In this document: positions 18,548 to 26,707 of the stretch, piece after piece
Position numbering within the stretch: position 1 is the first letter of the stretch
How the letters are laid out: each line of letters starts with the position of its first letter
NCBI GenBank assembly: GCA_038137215.1
Contig: JAYQBG010000002.1
Coordinates: 62,001 to 126,000, forward strand
Direction of reading: 5' to 3'
Length of the DNA stretch: 64,000 bases
Source of the DNA: JABJAG01 sp038137215
GTDB lineage: Bacteria; Pseudomonadota; Alphaproteobacteria; UBA6615
Position numbers and translations under genes: made by a program
Notes under the pieces: model-generated
What the model was told of the DNA's origin: nothing
Seen by the model: the letters and a program-made list of their open reading frames with translations, nothing else
The model's database searches: none

Positions 18548-18634
18548 TGGTGCCCCCGGGGAGACTTGAACTCCCACGCCGTTGCCGACAACAGATTTTG
18601 AGTCTGCCGCGTCTACCAATTCCGCCACAGGGGC
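18548..18634 (-). tRNA. tRNA-Leu(CAA)
   Basis: On the minus strand the sequence begins GCCCCTGTGGCGG and folds as a tRNA with a long class II variable arm. The acceptor stem GCCCCTG pairs with CGGGGGC (one G-U). The D-arm contains AATTGGTAGACGC, the anticodon stem GCAGA/TCTGT encloses loop CTCAAAA with anticodon CAA, and the T-arm is GGGAG-TTCAAGT-CTCCC. Discriminator A73 and an encoded CCA follow. It reads UUG leucine codons. Length is 87 bases including CCA. Confidence 0.96.
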
Positions 18635-18786
18635 ACCGGAATATGTCGACACTCCATAGTTCCGTCGGCGGTCCAGCGTCAACTCTCGTGATCCGTGCCG
18701 GCTTTTTCGTCACCTGTGACGGGGGTCACTTCGGTCTGGTGCGGGCGGCGCTATCTAGAGCGCATCAACAACCCGTGGAGCGGAAC

Positions 18787-19032
18787 ATGATGCGCACCCA
18801 TCTTCGAATACTCACCGCACTGGTCGCTTTCTGGCTGGCCGTCATCGCGCTGATGGCGCTGGCCGCGCAGGCCGCCGGACTGCGCGTCGTCCATGCCGAC
18901 GAAGCCCATGTCACACGGCTGGACCAGCAGGTGACGACCCCGCGTTCGGCTTTCAGTCACACCGGACTCTGGGCCGCCGAGGTCAGTGCCGACGGTCGCG
19001 CGGTTTTCGTCCGCGATATCCGACGCAACTGA
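18787..19032 (+). CDS. small membrane or exported hypothetical protein
   Basis: An 81-residue frame with an uncleaved-anchor or signal-like N-terminus: MMRTHLRILTALVAFWLAVIALMALAAQA, shortened here to its pattern of Arg followed by about 20 hydrophobic residues, ending in Ala-rich AQAA. The remainder is polar with no recognised motif. A GGAG site lies eight bases before the ATG. The coding direction differs from the upstream tRNA. No homologous family is recognised, so this is a hypothetical exported or single-pass protein. Confidence 0.55.
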   Translation: MMRTHLRILTALVAFWLAVIALMALAAQAAGLRVVHADEAHVTRLDQQVTTPRSAFSHTGLWAAEVSADGRAVFVRDIRRN

Positions 19033-19172
19033 CCCGGCCATGAACGCCCCCGCACCAACACGACGGACGCAGGCATGGACAGCCGGGAATCGGACTGTTA
19101 CAGGGCGGTTGTCATGCGGTTTGTGACCGAAGGTCCGCGCCGCCCCGTTTTCTACAAGGACGTTGCCGAAGC

Positions 19173-19754
19173 ATGTTGCGGGCCCTCTATGACTGGACGA
19201 TGCGGCTCAGCGCCTCCCCCCATGCCGTCTGGCTGCTGGCGGGCATCGCCTTCATCGAAAGTTCCTTTTTCCCGATTCCCGTCGATGTCCTCCTGATCGC
19301 CATGATCATCGCGGCGCGTGAGCGGGCCATGCGGCTGGCGGCGATCTGCACCGTAATGTCGGTCCTGGGCGGCTATTTCGGCTACCTGATCGGCTTCGCC
19401 CTGTTCGACACGATCGGGCAGCCGATCATCGACTTCTACGGATTCGAGGACACCTTCAACGAGTTCACCCAGCGCTACAACGAAGTCGGCGCCTGGGTCG
19501 TCTTCATTTTCGGGGTGACCCCCTTCCCCTACAAGGTGGTCACCATCGCCAGCGGCGTGACCCAGCTCGACCTCGCCGCCTTCGGGCTGTCCTCGCTGGC
19601 GGCACGCGGGCTGCGGTTCTTCCTGGTGGCCGCGCTGATCTGGTATTTCGGTCCGCCGATCCGGCGGTTTGTCGAGAAGTATCTCGGCTGGTGCACGCTC
19701 GCCTTCGTGGTCCTCCTGATCGGCGGATTCGTGCTGATCAAGTTCATCGTCTAG
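19173..19754 (+). CDS. DedA/YqaA-family membrane protein
   Basis: A 193-residue SNARE-associated (DedA, VTT-domain) membrane protein, in the short YqaA-like subgroup. Motifs are the early FIESSFFPIPVDVLLIAMI (acidic residue plus proline re-entrant loop), the glycine-rich VLGGYFGYLIGFALFD, and FGVTPFPYKVVTIASGV with the second re-entrant element, followed by a conserved Arg-containing segment. DedA proteins influence envelope lipid flipping and proton-motive-force homeostasis. It is followed after 31 bases by dsbB and then coq7 on the same strand, an arrangement I regard as one transcript. Confidence 0.9.
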   Translation: MLRALYDWTMRLSASPHAVWLLAGIAFIESSFFPIPVDVLLIAMIIAARERAMRLAAICTVMSVLGGYFGYLIGFALFDTIGQPIIDFYGFEDTFNEFTQRYNEVGAWVVFIFGVTPFPYKVVTIASGVTQLDLAAFGLSSLAARGLRFFLVAALIWYFGPPIRRFVEKYLGWCTLAFVVLLIGGFVLIKFIV

Positions 19755-19785
19755 CGCCGCGCCGGACAAGCACCTATATCGGGAT

Positions 19786-20319
19786 ATGGTCAACACCCAC
19801 CGCCCCGCGAACAGATTTCCCACGCCACGCCTGTGGGCGGGCCCGACCTTTCTGGCGAGCGCCGCGTTGCTGGGCGGCGCCTGGGCGTTTCAGATCTTTG
19901 GCGGGCTACAACCCTGCGCGCTGTGCCTCTACCAGCGCTGGCCCTACTGGGCGGTCATCGTGATCGCCGGTCTGGCGGTGCTGACGGCGAAGCAGCTCGG
20001 CGCGAAAGGCATGGCGATCATCGCAGGCCTGTGCGCCCTGATCTTTCTGGCCGGTGCCAGCGTGGCCGGGTTTCATGTCGGCGTCGAGCAGCAATGGTGG
20101 GAGGGGCTGGCGGCTTGCGGCGGCGGCAATCTCAATGATCCGAACCTGTCCCTCGACGAGTTGCGGACACGCCTGCTCGACACCCCCATCGTGCGCTGCG
20201 ACGACGTGCCATGGTCCCTGCTCGGGATTTCGCTGGCAGGCTACAACTTCTTCGCATCTCTGGCGCTGGCCGGGACTTCGGTCATGGCGGCGCGCAACTT
20301 CCGGCGGACCTCCGCGTGA
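19786..20319 (+). CDS. dsbB: disulfide bond formation protein B
   Basis: A 177-residue four-helix membrane protein that reoxidises periplasmic DsbA and passes electrons to ubiquinone. The first redox pair is in GLQPCALCLYQRWPYW (CxxC). The second pair is provided by the periplasmic loop cysteines LAACGGG and IVRCDD. The conserved ending VPWSLLGISLAGYNFF is also typical. It overlaps the next gene, coq7, by four bases (GTGA), which links quinone-dependent thiol oxidation to a ubiquinone-synthesis gene in one transcript. Confidence 0.93.
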   Translation: MVNTHRPANRFPTPRLWAGPTFLASAALLGGAWAFQIFGGLQPCALCLYQRWPYWAVIVIAGLAVLTAKQLGAKGMAIIAGLCALIFLAGASVAGFHVGVEQQWWEGLAACGGGNLNDPNLSLDELRTRLLDTPIVRCDDVPWSLLGISLAGYNFFASLALAGTSVMAARNFRRTSA

Positions 20320-20906
20320 GTGACAGAACAGACAAGCCAGCCGAAACATCACGCCCCAAAGTCACGGGCGAAAACCGCCTGCCCGGCGATCCCGACCGCG
20401 TGACCCTCATTGAACGCATCATCCGGGTCGATCACGCGGGCGAATACGGCGCCGCGCGAATCTACGCCGGACAGCTCGCTGTGCTGGGCAAAGAGCCAGT
20501 CGGCGACACCATCCGGCACATGGCCGAGCAGGAGCAGAAACATCTCGACGCGTTTGACCGGCTGATCGTCGAACGCCGGGTGCGCCCGACCGCCCTGGGG
20601 CCGGTCTGGCATGCGGCCGGCTTTGCCCTCGGAGCCGCCAGCGCGGCGCTGGGCGAACGGGCCGCCATGGCCTGCACCGTCGCGGTCGAAGAGGTGATCG
20701 AGGAACACTATGCCGAACAGGCCGCCATGCTCGGGGACGATGAGGGCGAGCTCCGCGACATGATCGAGGAGTTCCGCGCCGAAGAGGTCGAGCACAAGGA
20801 TATCGGCATCGAACACGACGCCGAACAGACGCCGGGCTACAAGCTCTTCTCCGAAGCCATCAAGGCCGGCTCCCGCGCCGCCATCTGGCTCTCGACCCGG
20901 GTGTAG
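20316..20906 (+). CDS. coq7: demethoxyubiquinone hydroxylase Coq7
   Basis: A 196-residue carboxylate-bridged di-iron monooxygenase that hydroxylates 3-demethoxyubiquinone in ubiquinone synthesis. Iron ligands are visible in DHAGEYGAARIY, MAEQEQKHLDAF, the VEEVIEEHYAEQ helix and EEVEHKDIG, giving the six Glu/His ligands expected. The start is the GTG at 20316 that overlaps the dsbB stop; the frame is open further upstream but lies inside dsbB. The length agrees with bacterial Coq7 proteins (about 180-215). Confidence 0.94.
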   Translation: MSDRTDKPAETSRPKVTGENRLPGDPDRVTLIERIIRVDHAGEYGAARIYAGQLAVLGKEPVGDTIRHMAEQEQKHLDAFDRLIVERRVRPTALGPVWHAAGFALGAASAALGERAAMACTVAVEEVIEEHYAEQAAMLGDDEGELRDMIEEFRAEEVEHKDIGIEHDAEQTPGYKLFSEAIKAGSRAAIWLSTRV

Positions 20907-20963
20907 AGACTCCGTCTTCACAGCAGATTGCCGGCTAGATTGCCGCGGGCCTGCAACCCTGAT

Positions 20964-21180
20964 CGTCACCCCCGCGCAGGCGGGGGTCCATAAACACCGT
21001 GCCGAACTGGGTAGGTGCCTGCGTGTATGGGTTCCCGCCTGCGCGGGAACGACGCAGAGTGGGGAGACAAGATCATTCCCGACCTTCCGAGGTCATTGCG
21101 AACGCAGTGACGCAATCCAGCGGCGCCGCCGCTTGAGAGGCTGCTCTGGATTGCCGCGGCCCTTCAGGCCTCGTGATGAC
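20964..21180. repeat. two palindromic repeat units in the coq7-HNH gap
   Basis: The 295-base gap contains no gene. Unit 20964-21054 has arms rich in CCCGCGCAGGCGGG / CCCGCCTGCGCGGG and matches the family at 7271-7362 and 57165-57191. Unit 21092-21180 starts GTCATTGCGAACGCAGTGACG, shortened here to its opening, with internal GCAATCCAG / CTGGATTGC arms, and matches copies at 7380, 24188 and 57228. They lie between convergent genes. Confidence 0.75.
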
Positions 21181-21201
21181 GTGTGCGCCTCGGAGACAGG
21201 C

Positions 21202-21762
21202 TCAGGCGTCCAGTTCGGAATCCCAGTAGAGGTAATCGCCCCAGCTTTCATGCAGAAAGTTGGGCGGAAAGGCGCGGCCGTTTTCGATCAGCTCATAGGT
21301 GGTCGGCTGGCGCGGTTCGTTGAGCAACTGCATCCCGGCTTCCTTCGGTGTCAGGTTGGCCTTGCGCAGGTTCCATTCGCTCGACGCCGTGACCACATTC
21401 TCCCAGCTGGTGCGCCCGCCGCGCGAACGCGGGATCACGTGATCGAAAGTCAGTTCGTGGGCCGGCAGGCGCTGGCCGCTGTACTGGCAGGTGAAGCGGT
21501 CGCGCAGAAACACGTTGAACCGGGTGAAGGCCGGGCGCTCGGCCGGGCGGATATACTCTTTCAGGGAGACGACACTGGGCAGGGGCATTTCGAGATTGGG
21601 CGAGCGGATCATCCGGTCGTATTCGGCGACGGTGTTCACCCGTCCCATGAGCGTGGCCTTGACCGCCTCCTGCCAGGGCCAGATCGACAACGGAAAATAG
21701 CTCAGCGGACGAAAATCCGCGTTCAGCACCAGGGCCGGACATTTTTCCAGTGCGACGTCCAT
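21202..21762 (-). CDS. HNH endonuclease-domain protein lacking zinc cysteines
   Basis: A 186-residue protein with an HNH (His-Asn-His) nuclease fold in its second half: LTFDHVIPRSRGGRTSWENVV provides the catalytic His and Asn, and the helix NLRKANLTPKEAGM follows. Many relatives carry two CxxC-like pairs binding structural zinc (CQYCG and ACSxCN). Here the corresponding places read TCQYSGQ and ASSEWN, so three of the four cysteines are absent. The N-terminal half (LNADFRPLSYFPLSIWPWQEAVK) is the conserved region of the small stand-alone HNH family found across proteobacteria. The ATG at 21762 follows a GGGAGG site. The biological role of this family is not established. Confidence 0.85.
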   Translation of the reverse strand: MDVALEKCPALVLNADFRPLSYFPLSIWPWQEAVKATLMGRVNTVAEYDRMIRSPNLEMPLPSVVSLKEYIRPAERPAFTRFNVFLRDRFTCQYSGQRLPAHELTFDHVIPRSRGGRTSWENVVTASSEWNLRKANLTPKEAGMQLLNEPRQPTTYELIENGRAFPPNFLHESWGDYLYWDSELDA

Positions 21763-21913
21763 CTCTTCCCTCCCGGGTCGGTACCACGATTATCGCTCGG
21801 GCAAATACTAGGAACACAATCGATTCAGGCAAAGACTTTTCGATGATCACCTATGATTTTTCTTTTATTTCCAACAGCTTGAAACAAATCTGAAACAGTT
21901 TCCGGCACCCGGC

Positions 21914-22567
21914 TCAGAACACCCGCTTGAGCAGAGCCAGTGCACGGGCAATCCCGACTTCGTCGATCCCGTGCCCCAGGCCGGGCCGGGACACGGCCTC
22001 CACCGCCACTCCGGCATCGCGTAACGCGGCCTCGGCAGCCGGCAATGCCGCATGGGGTACGATCTCGTCGGCTTCGCCATGGACCAGCAGAACCGGCGGG
22101 CGTACGGTGATTTCGTCGGCCAGCGCGTCGGGCGCCGCCAGCAATCCGGAGTAGCCCATCACCGCCGCCGGCGCTGCCGTGCGCCGGAGCCCGACATGCA
22201 AGGCCATCATACAGCCCTGACTGAATCCGAACAAAGCCAGATCCGCATCGGTGAGACCGTGCTGCGCCAGATGATGATCGAGGAAGGCATCGACCGCCGG
22301 GGCGGCGGACCGCACGCCTGCGGCAATCGTCTCCGGCGTACGCTCGGTCAGGCTGAACCATTGCAGGCCAACCGGCGCCAGATCGACAGGCTGGGGCGCA
22401 TCGGGGGCCAGAAACAGCGCATCGGGGAAATGCTCGGCCAGGACCGGCGCGAGGCCGATCAGGTCGTGCCCGTTGGCCCCGCGTCCGTGCAGGAGGACGA
22501 CAAGCTGCCGGGGGGCCTTGCCCGAGGCCGGTCCGTGGCTCGGGCCGCTCAGAATGGAAACGGTCAT
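21914..22567 (-). CDS. phospholipase/carboxylesterase-type alpha/beta hydrolase
   Basis: A 217-residue serine hydrolase of the carboxylesterase/acyl-protein thioesterase-like group (abhydrolase_2, YpfH-like). LVVLLHGRGANGHDLIGL is the oxyanion segment near residue 21, ALFGFSQGCMMAL contains the nucleophile Ser in GFSQG, VLLVHGEADEIVP holds the Asp, and GLGHGID holds the His. The upstream in-frame extension (to 22843) is antisense-like sequence over the glycosylase gene. The ATG at 22567 has a GGAG site and fits the family length. It follows the DNA glycosylase gene by 16 bases. Confidence 0.88.
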   Translation of the reverse strand: MTVSILSGPSHGPASGKAPRQLVVLLHGRGANGHDLIGLAPVLAEHFPDALFLAPDAPQPVDLAPVGLQWFSLTERTPETIAAGVRSAAPAVDAFLDHHLAQHGLTDADLALFGFSQGCMMALHVGLRRTAAPAAVMGYSGLLAAPDALADEITVRPPVLLVHGEADEIVPHAALPAAEAALRDAGVAVEAVSRPGLGHGIDEVGIARALALLKRVF

Positions 22568-22583
22568 ATGTAACTCCGGAGTC

Positions 22584-23198
22584 TCAGATCGCTTCGATGT
22601 GATAGGCGTGCCACAGCAGGCGCGCCGCCGCGCTGCGCCAGGGCCGCCAGATTTCGGATTCGACACGCAATTGCTTGGGGGTCCAGCGGGTCCCGTCGCC
22701 AAGATGACGGCCCGCCGAAGCAACCAGCGCCAGATCGTCCGCGGGCATAATGTCGGTCCGGCCCAGCGCAAACAGCAGATAACATTCCGCACTCCACCGC
22801 CCGATCCCCTTGAGCACCACAAGCGATTCAATGGCGTCCTCATCCTCCATGCGCCGGAGTTTCTGAAGGTCGAGCCCCCCGCTCACCACCGCCTCGGCCA
22901 GCCCGCGGCCATAGGCAATCTTCTGGCGGCTGAGGCCCAGCGCGCGCAGCGCCTCGTCCTCCATGGCCACAAAAGCCGCCGGGTCCCCGGCCACCCCGGC
23001 CGTTTCCATGCGCTTCCAGATGGCCGCTGCCGCATGGGTCGAGAGCTGCTGGCCGACGATCACACGCAAGAGCGTTCCAAAGCCGGGCGGACGCGCCCGC
23101 GGGCCCGGCGTTCCGGCCTGCTTCCAGAGTTCGGCCATGCGCGGGTCAAGCTGTCCCAGTTCGGTCAGGCCCGCCTCTAGCCGTTTGGTCGTTTTCAT
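22584..23198 (-). CDS. DNA-3-methyladenine glycosylase II-like (HhH-GPD) protein
   Basis: A 204-residue base-excision repair glycosylase of the AlkA-like HhH-GPD superfamily, removing alkylated purines. The helix-hairpin-helix reads LVVLKGIGRWSAECYLLFAL and is followed by the Gly-Pro-Asp region with the catalytic Asp in MPADDLALV. The early block LLRVIVGQQLSTHAAAAIW is also conserved. The N-terminal extension of the open frame up to 24302 is shadow of gluQ, so I place the start at the ATG 23198. It diverges from gluQ with 63 bases between the two start codons. Confidence 0.9.
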   Translation of the reverse strand: MKTTKRLEAGLTELGQLDPRMAELWKQAGTPGPRARPPGFGTLLRVIVGQQLSTHAAAAIWKRMETAGVAGDPAAFVAMEDEALRALGLSRQKIAYGRGLAEAVVSGGLDLQKLRRMEDEDAIESLVVLKGIGRWSAECYLLFALGRTDIMPADDLALVASAGRHLGDGTRWTPKQLRVESEIWRPWRSAAARLLWHAYHIEAI

Positions 23199-23261
23199 CG
23201 CATCATCACGTGATTGGCGTTGAATCGATTGTGCGCCTTCTGTCCAACCCAGGGAACCTTC

Positions 23262-24170
23262 ATGAGTGCCACGGCGAACTCGCACAGCCCTATCGCAACC
23301 CGGTTTGCCCCTTCGCCCACGGGTCTGCTGCATCTGGGGCACGCCTATTCTGCGCTGTTTGCCTATCGTCTGGCGGTGTCGGGCGAAGGCCGATTCGTGG
23401 TCCGCATCGAGGATATCGACCCGTCGCGCTGCCGCCCCGAATTCGAGGACGCGATCCTCGAAGATCTGAACTGGCTGGGCCTGGAATGGGAAGAGCCCGT
23501 TCTGCGGCAATCCGAACGGCTGCCGAACTATGCCGCCGCCCTGGAAAAACTCGACGCTGCGGACCTTCTCTATCCCTGTTTCTGCACCCGATCGGATATC
23601 GCCAACGAGATCAAGCGGGCCGGCGCGGCCCCCCACCTGAACCATCACGGACCCGACGGTCCGGTCTATCCCGGCATCTGCAAAGCGCTTGATCCCGACG
23701 AACGCAAAAGACGGATAGCCGAGGGCGAACCTCACGCGCTGCGCCTGGATATGGAGGCCGCCATGGCCCGGACCGGTCCGCTCACATGGCACGACCGAAC
23801 CCGGGGTGAGCAGGTCGCACGACCGGATCTGTTCGGCGATATTGTGCTGGCCCGCAAGGAGGTCGCCACCAGCTATCATCTGGCGGTCACCCTCGACGAT
23901 GCGGAACAGGGGATCACACTGGTGACCCGTGGCGACGATCTGTTCGCCGCCACCCATATTCATCGCCTGCTTCAGGCGCTGCTCGATCTGGATGTGCCGG
24001 AATGGCACCATACGGTGTTGCTCGCCAACAACAAGGGAGTGCGTCTCGCCAAGCGCGACAAGGCCTTCACCCTGCGCGCCATGCGCGAAGCCGGAACCGA
24101 TCCGGAAGAAATATGGGCCATGTCGATACGCCAGATCGCCCGCCAGGCCACCGCAACGAACGGGCTTTGA
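23262..24170 (+). CDS. gluQ: glutamyl-Q tRNA(Asp) synthetase
   Basis: A 302-residue truncated glutamyl-tRNA synthetase paralogue that attaches glutamate to queuosine in the anticodon of tRNA(Asp). The HIGH-type motif appears as FAPSPTGLLHLGHAYS, followed by RIEDIDPSRC and SERLPNYAAALE. A zinc site includes YPCFCTRSDI. The KMSKS equivalent is VRLAKRDKAF, as in GluQ proteins. The anticodon-binding domain is absent and length matches GluQ (about 290-310). Start at 23262 follows an AGGGAA site. Confidence 0.94.
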   Translation: MSATANSHSPIATRFAPSPTGLLHLGHAYSALFAYRLAVSGEGRFVVRIEDIDPSRCRPEFEDAILEDLNWLGLEWEEPVLRQSERLPNYAAALEKLDAADLLYPCFCTRSDIANEIKRAGAAPHLNHHGPDGPVYPGICKALDPDERKRRIAEGEPHALRLDMEAAMARTGPLTWHDRTRGEQVARPDLFGDIVLARKEVATSYHLAVTLDDAEQGITLVTRGDDLFAATHIHRLLQALLDLDVPEWHHTVLLANNKGVRLAKRDKAFTLRAMREAGTDPEEIWAMSIRQIARQATATNGL

Positions 24171-24187
24171 AAAACACCCACCCGGCA

Positions 24188-24280
24188 CGTCATTGCGAGG
24201 AGCCACAGGCGACAACGCAATCCAGCCAAACCCGTCACGCGGCACACCGACTGGATTGCCTCGCTCCGCTCGCAATGACG
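24188..24280. repeat. palindromic intergenic repeat (GTCATTGCGAGG family)
   Basis: A 93-base imperfect inverted repeat between convergent genes. The left arm CGTCATTGCGAGG ... CGCAATCCAG is mirrored by CTGGATTGCCTCGC ... CGCAATGACG. It shows the same organisation as copies at 7380-7483, 21092-21180 and 57228-57319. Confidence 0.8.
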
Positions 24281-24318
24281 GCGCGTCTGCGAGGCATAAC
24301 AATTCGTCGGGGCTGTGA

Positions 24319-25170
24319 TCAGCTCCAGGCCCGCAGGCCGTGCACCAGTTTGGCGTAGTCGGGGCGGTCCGGTTCGATCAGACCATGTCGGATGGCGAAA
24401 TCGATGATCACCAGATTGACGTTGAACTTGAATTCTTCGGTCTCATCGACCACCCGGAGCGCCTGCCGCGCGGGCCAGCGCACGAAGCCGCTGATCTCTC
24501 CATCGGCGTTCTCGGGCACAAAATCATCGGGCAGCTTCAGGTCATAGACGAACAGCATGTCGCGCCGCAGGCCGCCGGCGTTGCTGCTCATATAGGTGAT
24601 AGCCCCGGCGGGTTTCGCCGTCGCGGCAAGTTCTTCGGGGACCGAGGCTTCCTCGGCGGCTTCCTTGATCACGTTTTCTGCCAGCGTCACGCCCACCGGA
24701 AGACCGCCGGCCACCATGTTGTCGAGCTTGCCCGGCGCAACATCCCGGTTTTTGGCACGCACGCCGACCCAGAGCTCGGGCCCGTCGGGGGTGTCCATAT
24801 AGCCGTTCACATGGACGCCGTAGGACGCCACCCCGAAGGATGGCAACCAGGCACGATCCATCCGCAGCAGGGTCGGACCGCCAAAGTGCTCGCGCACCGG
24901 GCAAAGCTCCTTGCGGTTCCGCGGCAGGGCCTGCTGCACGACAAGCGCCGCCCCGGCCTCGGCGAGCGCCTTCGAACGGGCCTCGACATCCTTGACCCCG
25001 TCGCGAAAGGCCACCGCCTCCTTCGAAATCGCAAAATATTCGTGCCAGCGGGTCATCCGCTCGGCAAGGTCGTCGGAGACCCAGCCCACCTGAGCGCCGG
25101 CAATCTCGAATCGCCGCCGGCCCTCCAGGCTGTGGGTGTTGCACGCCACGATGTGATCGTAGAGCGCCAT
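24319..25170 (-). CDS. DUF4743 / Nudix hydrolase domain protein
   Basis: A 283-residue protein combining an N-terminal DUF4743-like segment (YDHIVACNTHSL, RWHEYFAIS) with a Nudix hydrolase domain. The modified Nudix box reads GGLPVGVTLAENVIKEAAEEASVP, here abbreviated to its core KEAAEEAS, with Lys in place of the usual Arg. This architecture matches proteins related to the Nudix part of fungal thiamine pyrophosphokinase (Tnr3-like), proposed to act on oxidised thiamine diphosphate derivatives. Whether it does so here is inference. The gene is 27 bases downstream of the small ACT-like gene on the same strand. Confidence 0.85.
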   Translation of the reverse strand: MALYDHIVACNTHSLEGRRRFEIAGAQVGWVSDDLAERMTRWHEYFAISKEAVAFRDGVKDVEARSKALAEAGAALVVQQALPRNRKELCPVREHFGGPTLLRMDRAWLPSFGVASYGVHVNGYMDTPDGPELWVGVRAKNRDVAPGKLDNMVAGGLPVGVTLAENVIKEAAEEASVPEELAATAKPAGAITYMSSNAGGLRRDMLFVYDLKLPDDFVPENADGEISGFVRWPARQALRVVDETEEFKFNVNLVIIDFAIRHGLIEPDRPDYAKLVHGLRAWS

Positions 25171-25197
25171 TAGTCGCGAAACCGAACGGGCTGCGAA

Positions 25198-25518
25198 TCA
25201 GGCCGTGGCCGCGAAGCGTTTCTCGGACACGAGCACCTGGGAGACACCGAAGGTGCAGCGCATGGTTTCGGCGACCTGCATTGCGAGGGCAGGATCGAGC
25301 TGCGAGGTTTCGATATCGATATAAACATCGTTTCCATCTGGTCCCGTCCGGCCCCCATGCCAGCGATCGGGCATCAGCCCGCGTTTGGCCCAGAGTTCCA
25401 TGATTCGCGACATAAGTCCCGGGTCCGCCATTCCGGTAACGGAAAAGCAGTGAACAGGGTTCGAACACGTAGTGTGGGTCGGAGAGGCGTTAGTCTGCAG
25501 AGCGGTTTGTAAGGTCAT
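25198..25518 (-). CDS. small protein with ACT-like pattern
   Basis: A 106-residue protein with no firm family. From residue 23 it reads HCFSVTGMADPGLMSRIMEL, then KRGLMPDRWHGG, VYIDIETSQLDP and a final FGVSQVLVSEKRF. The strand-helix-strand-strand-helix-strand order and the ADPGLMSRIMELWAKRG helix resemble an ACT domain such as acetolactate synthase small-subunit proteins. Confidence in that assignment is low. I prefer the ATG at 25518; the frame is open to 25605. It precedes the Nudix gene on the same strand. Confidence 0.6.
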   Translation of the reverse strand: MTLQTALQTNASPTHTTCSNPVHCFSVTGMADPGLMSRIMELWAKRGLMPDRWHGGRTGPDGNDVYIDIETSQLDPALAMQVAETMRCTFGVSQVLVSEKRFAATA

Positions 25519-25786
25519 GATGAACAGTTTCCATTCGAATTGGCATTGCGTAAGCACGAAATCCCGGTCGCCGTCCCGAAAGTCGGGCGTGCGCCGGGCT
25601 GCCAATAAGAATGATCCGCAGGCTGTTCATAACGTAGAGAACTTAGAACCTCTAATTTTCGTTCAACCAACTGATTCGAGAGGCCGTTCCGGGGCGGCAG
25701 TCTCCCACATGGCGCACGGCCCAGCCCTGCGTCGGCCTGCGCTTCACCCCCTCGTCACCGCCCGCACGGAACGGTAAGATTACACC

Positions 25787-25987
25787 ATGAACACATTTGC
25801 AATTCTGATTGCCATCGCGTTTGCCGCTGTTGTTGTCGTGCTGATCGTTGGCGTTTTCGCCATGGCCCGCGGCGGCGAATTCAACGACAAATACGGCAAC
25901 CGCATGATGCGCTGGCGGGTCGCACTGCAGGCCCTTGCCGTGATCCTGATGCTGGTCTTCGTCTTCATGGCATCCCAGGGCGGCTAG
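25787..25987 (+). CDS. twin transmembrane helix small protein (HIG1-like)
   Basis: A 66-residue protein with two hydrophobic helices (ILIAIAFAAVVVVLIVGVFAM and ALAVILMLVFVFMA, abbreviated) joined by a loop GGEFNDKYGNRMMRWRVALQ. The loop resembles the HIG1 domain signature (RxRxxxQ-type), known from respiratory-complex-associated proteins. In alphaproteobacteria this small gene commonly precedes the cobalamin adenosyltransferase and etfBA genes, and the order is the same here, eight bases before the next ATG. It is probably an inner-membrane respiratory accessory protein. Confidence 0.85.
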   Translation: MNTFAILIAIAFAAVVVVLIVGVFAMARGGEFNDKYGNRMMRWRVALQALAVILMLVFVFMASQGG

Positions 25988-25994
25988 GCACAGC

Positions 25995-26579
25995 ATGGTC
26001 GAACTCAACCGCATTTATACGCGTGGCGGCGACGCCGGCGAGACCTCGCTGGGCTCGGGCGACCGCGTCGCCAAGCACGATCTGCGCGTTGCCGCCTATG
26101 GCACCGTGGACGAAACCAACGGCGCGATCGGTCTGGCACGGCTGCACACGGCTAACGACACCCCGACCGACGAGATGCTGGCACGCATCCAGAACGATTT
26201 GTTCGACCTGGGCGCCGATCTGTGCACGCCCGAAGGCGACGCACGCGCCGCCCGCAAGGCGGAAGGCGCGCTGCGCATCGTTCCCGAGCAGGTCGCCCGG
26301 CTGGAGCAGGAAATCGACACCCTCAACGAGACCCTCGCCCCCCTGACCTCCTTCATCCTGCCCGGCGGCACGCCGGCAGCGGCGCATCTGCACATGGCGC
26401 GCACCATTTCACGACGCGCCGAGCGGCTGATGACCGAACTCGCAACCCGCGAAGCGGTCAATCCTGAAGCAATGAAATACATCAACCGGCTGTCCGATCA
26501 TCTGTTCGTTCTGGGCCGCCACCTCAACGATGGCGGGCGCGCGGATGTGCTCTGGAAACCGGGACAGAACCGGGGCTGA
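25995..26579 (+). CDS. cob(I)yrinic acid a,c-diamide / cobalamin adenosyltransferase (PduO type)
   Basis: A 194-residue ATP:cob(I)alamin adenosyltransferase that makes adenosylcobalamin. The N-terminal ATP-binding signature IYTRGGDAGETSLGSGDRV and the following AYGTVDETNGAIGLA are diagnostic of PduO-type enzymes. The C-terminal RRAERLMTEL and YINRLSDHLFVLGR carry the active-site Arg/Asp residues. The length is standard. It is followed after a 128-base gap by etfB. Confidence 0.94.
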   Translation: MVELNRIYTRGGDAGETSLGSGDRVAKHDLRVAAYGTVDETNGAIGLARLHTANDTPTDEMLARIQNDLFDLGADLCTPEGDARAARKAEGALRIVPEQVARLEQEIDTLNETLAPLTSFILPGGTPAAAHLHMARTISRRAERLMTELATREAVNPEAMKYINRLSDHLFVLGRHLNDGGRADVLWKPGQNRG

Positions 26580-26707
26580 ACCCACCGTCTCACCGGGTGA
26601 AATCGGCGGGCCGGATGATTGACTCCCCCCCCGGCCTTGGGCATGTTGCACCGCAATAAAAAATCACTGCGCCAACATGCGTGCCACGGAAACCGCCGGG
26701 GAATCCC

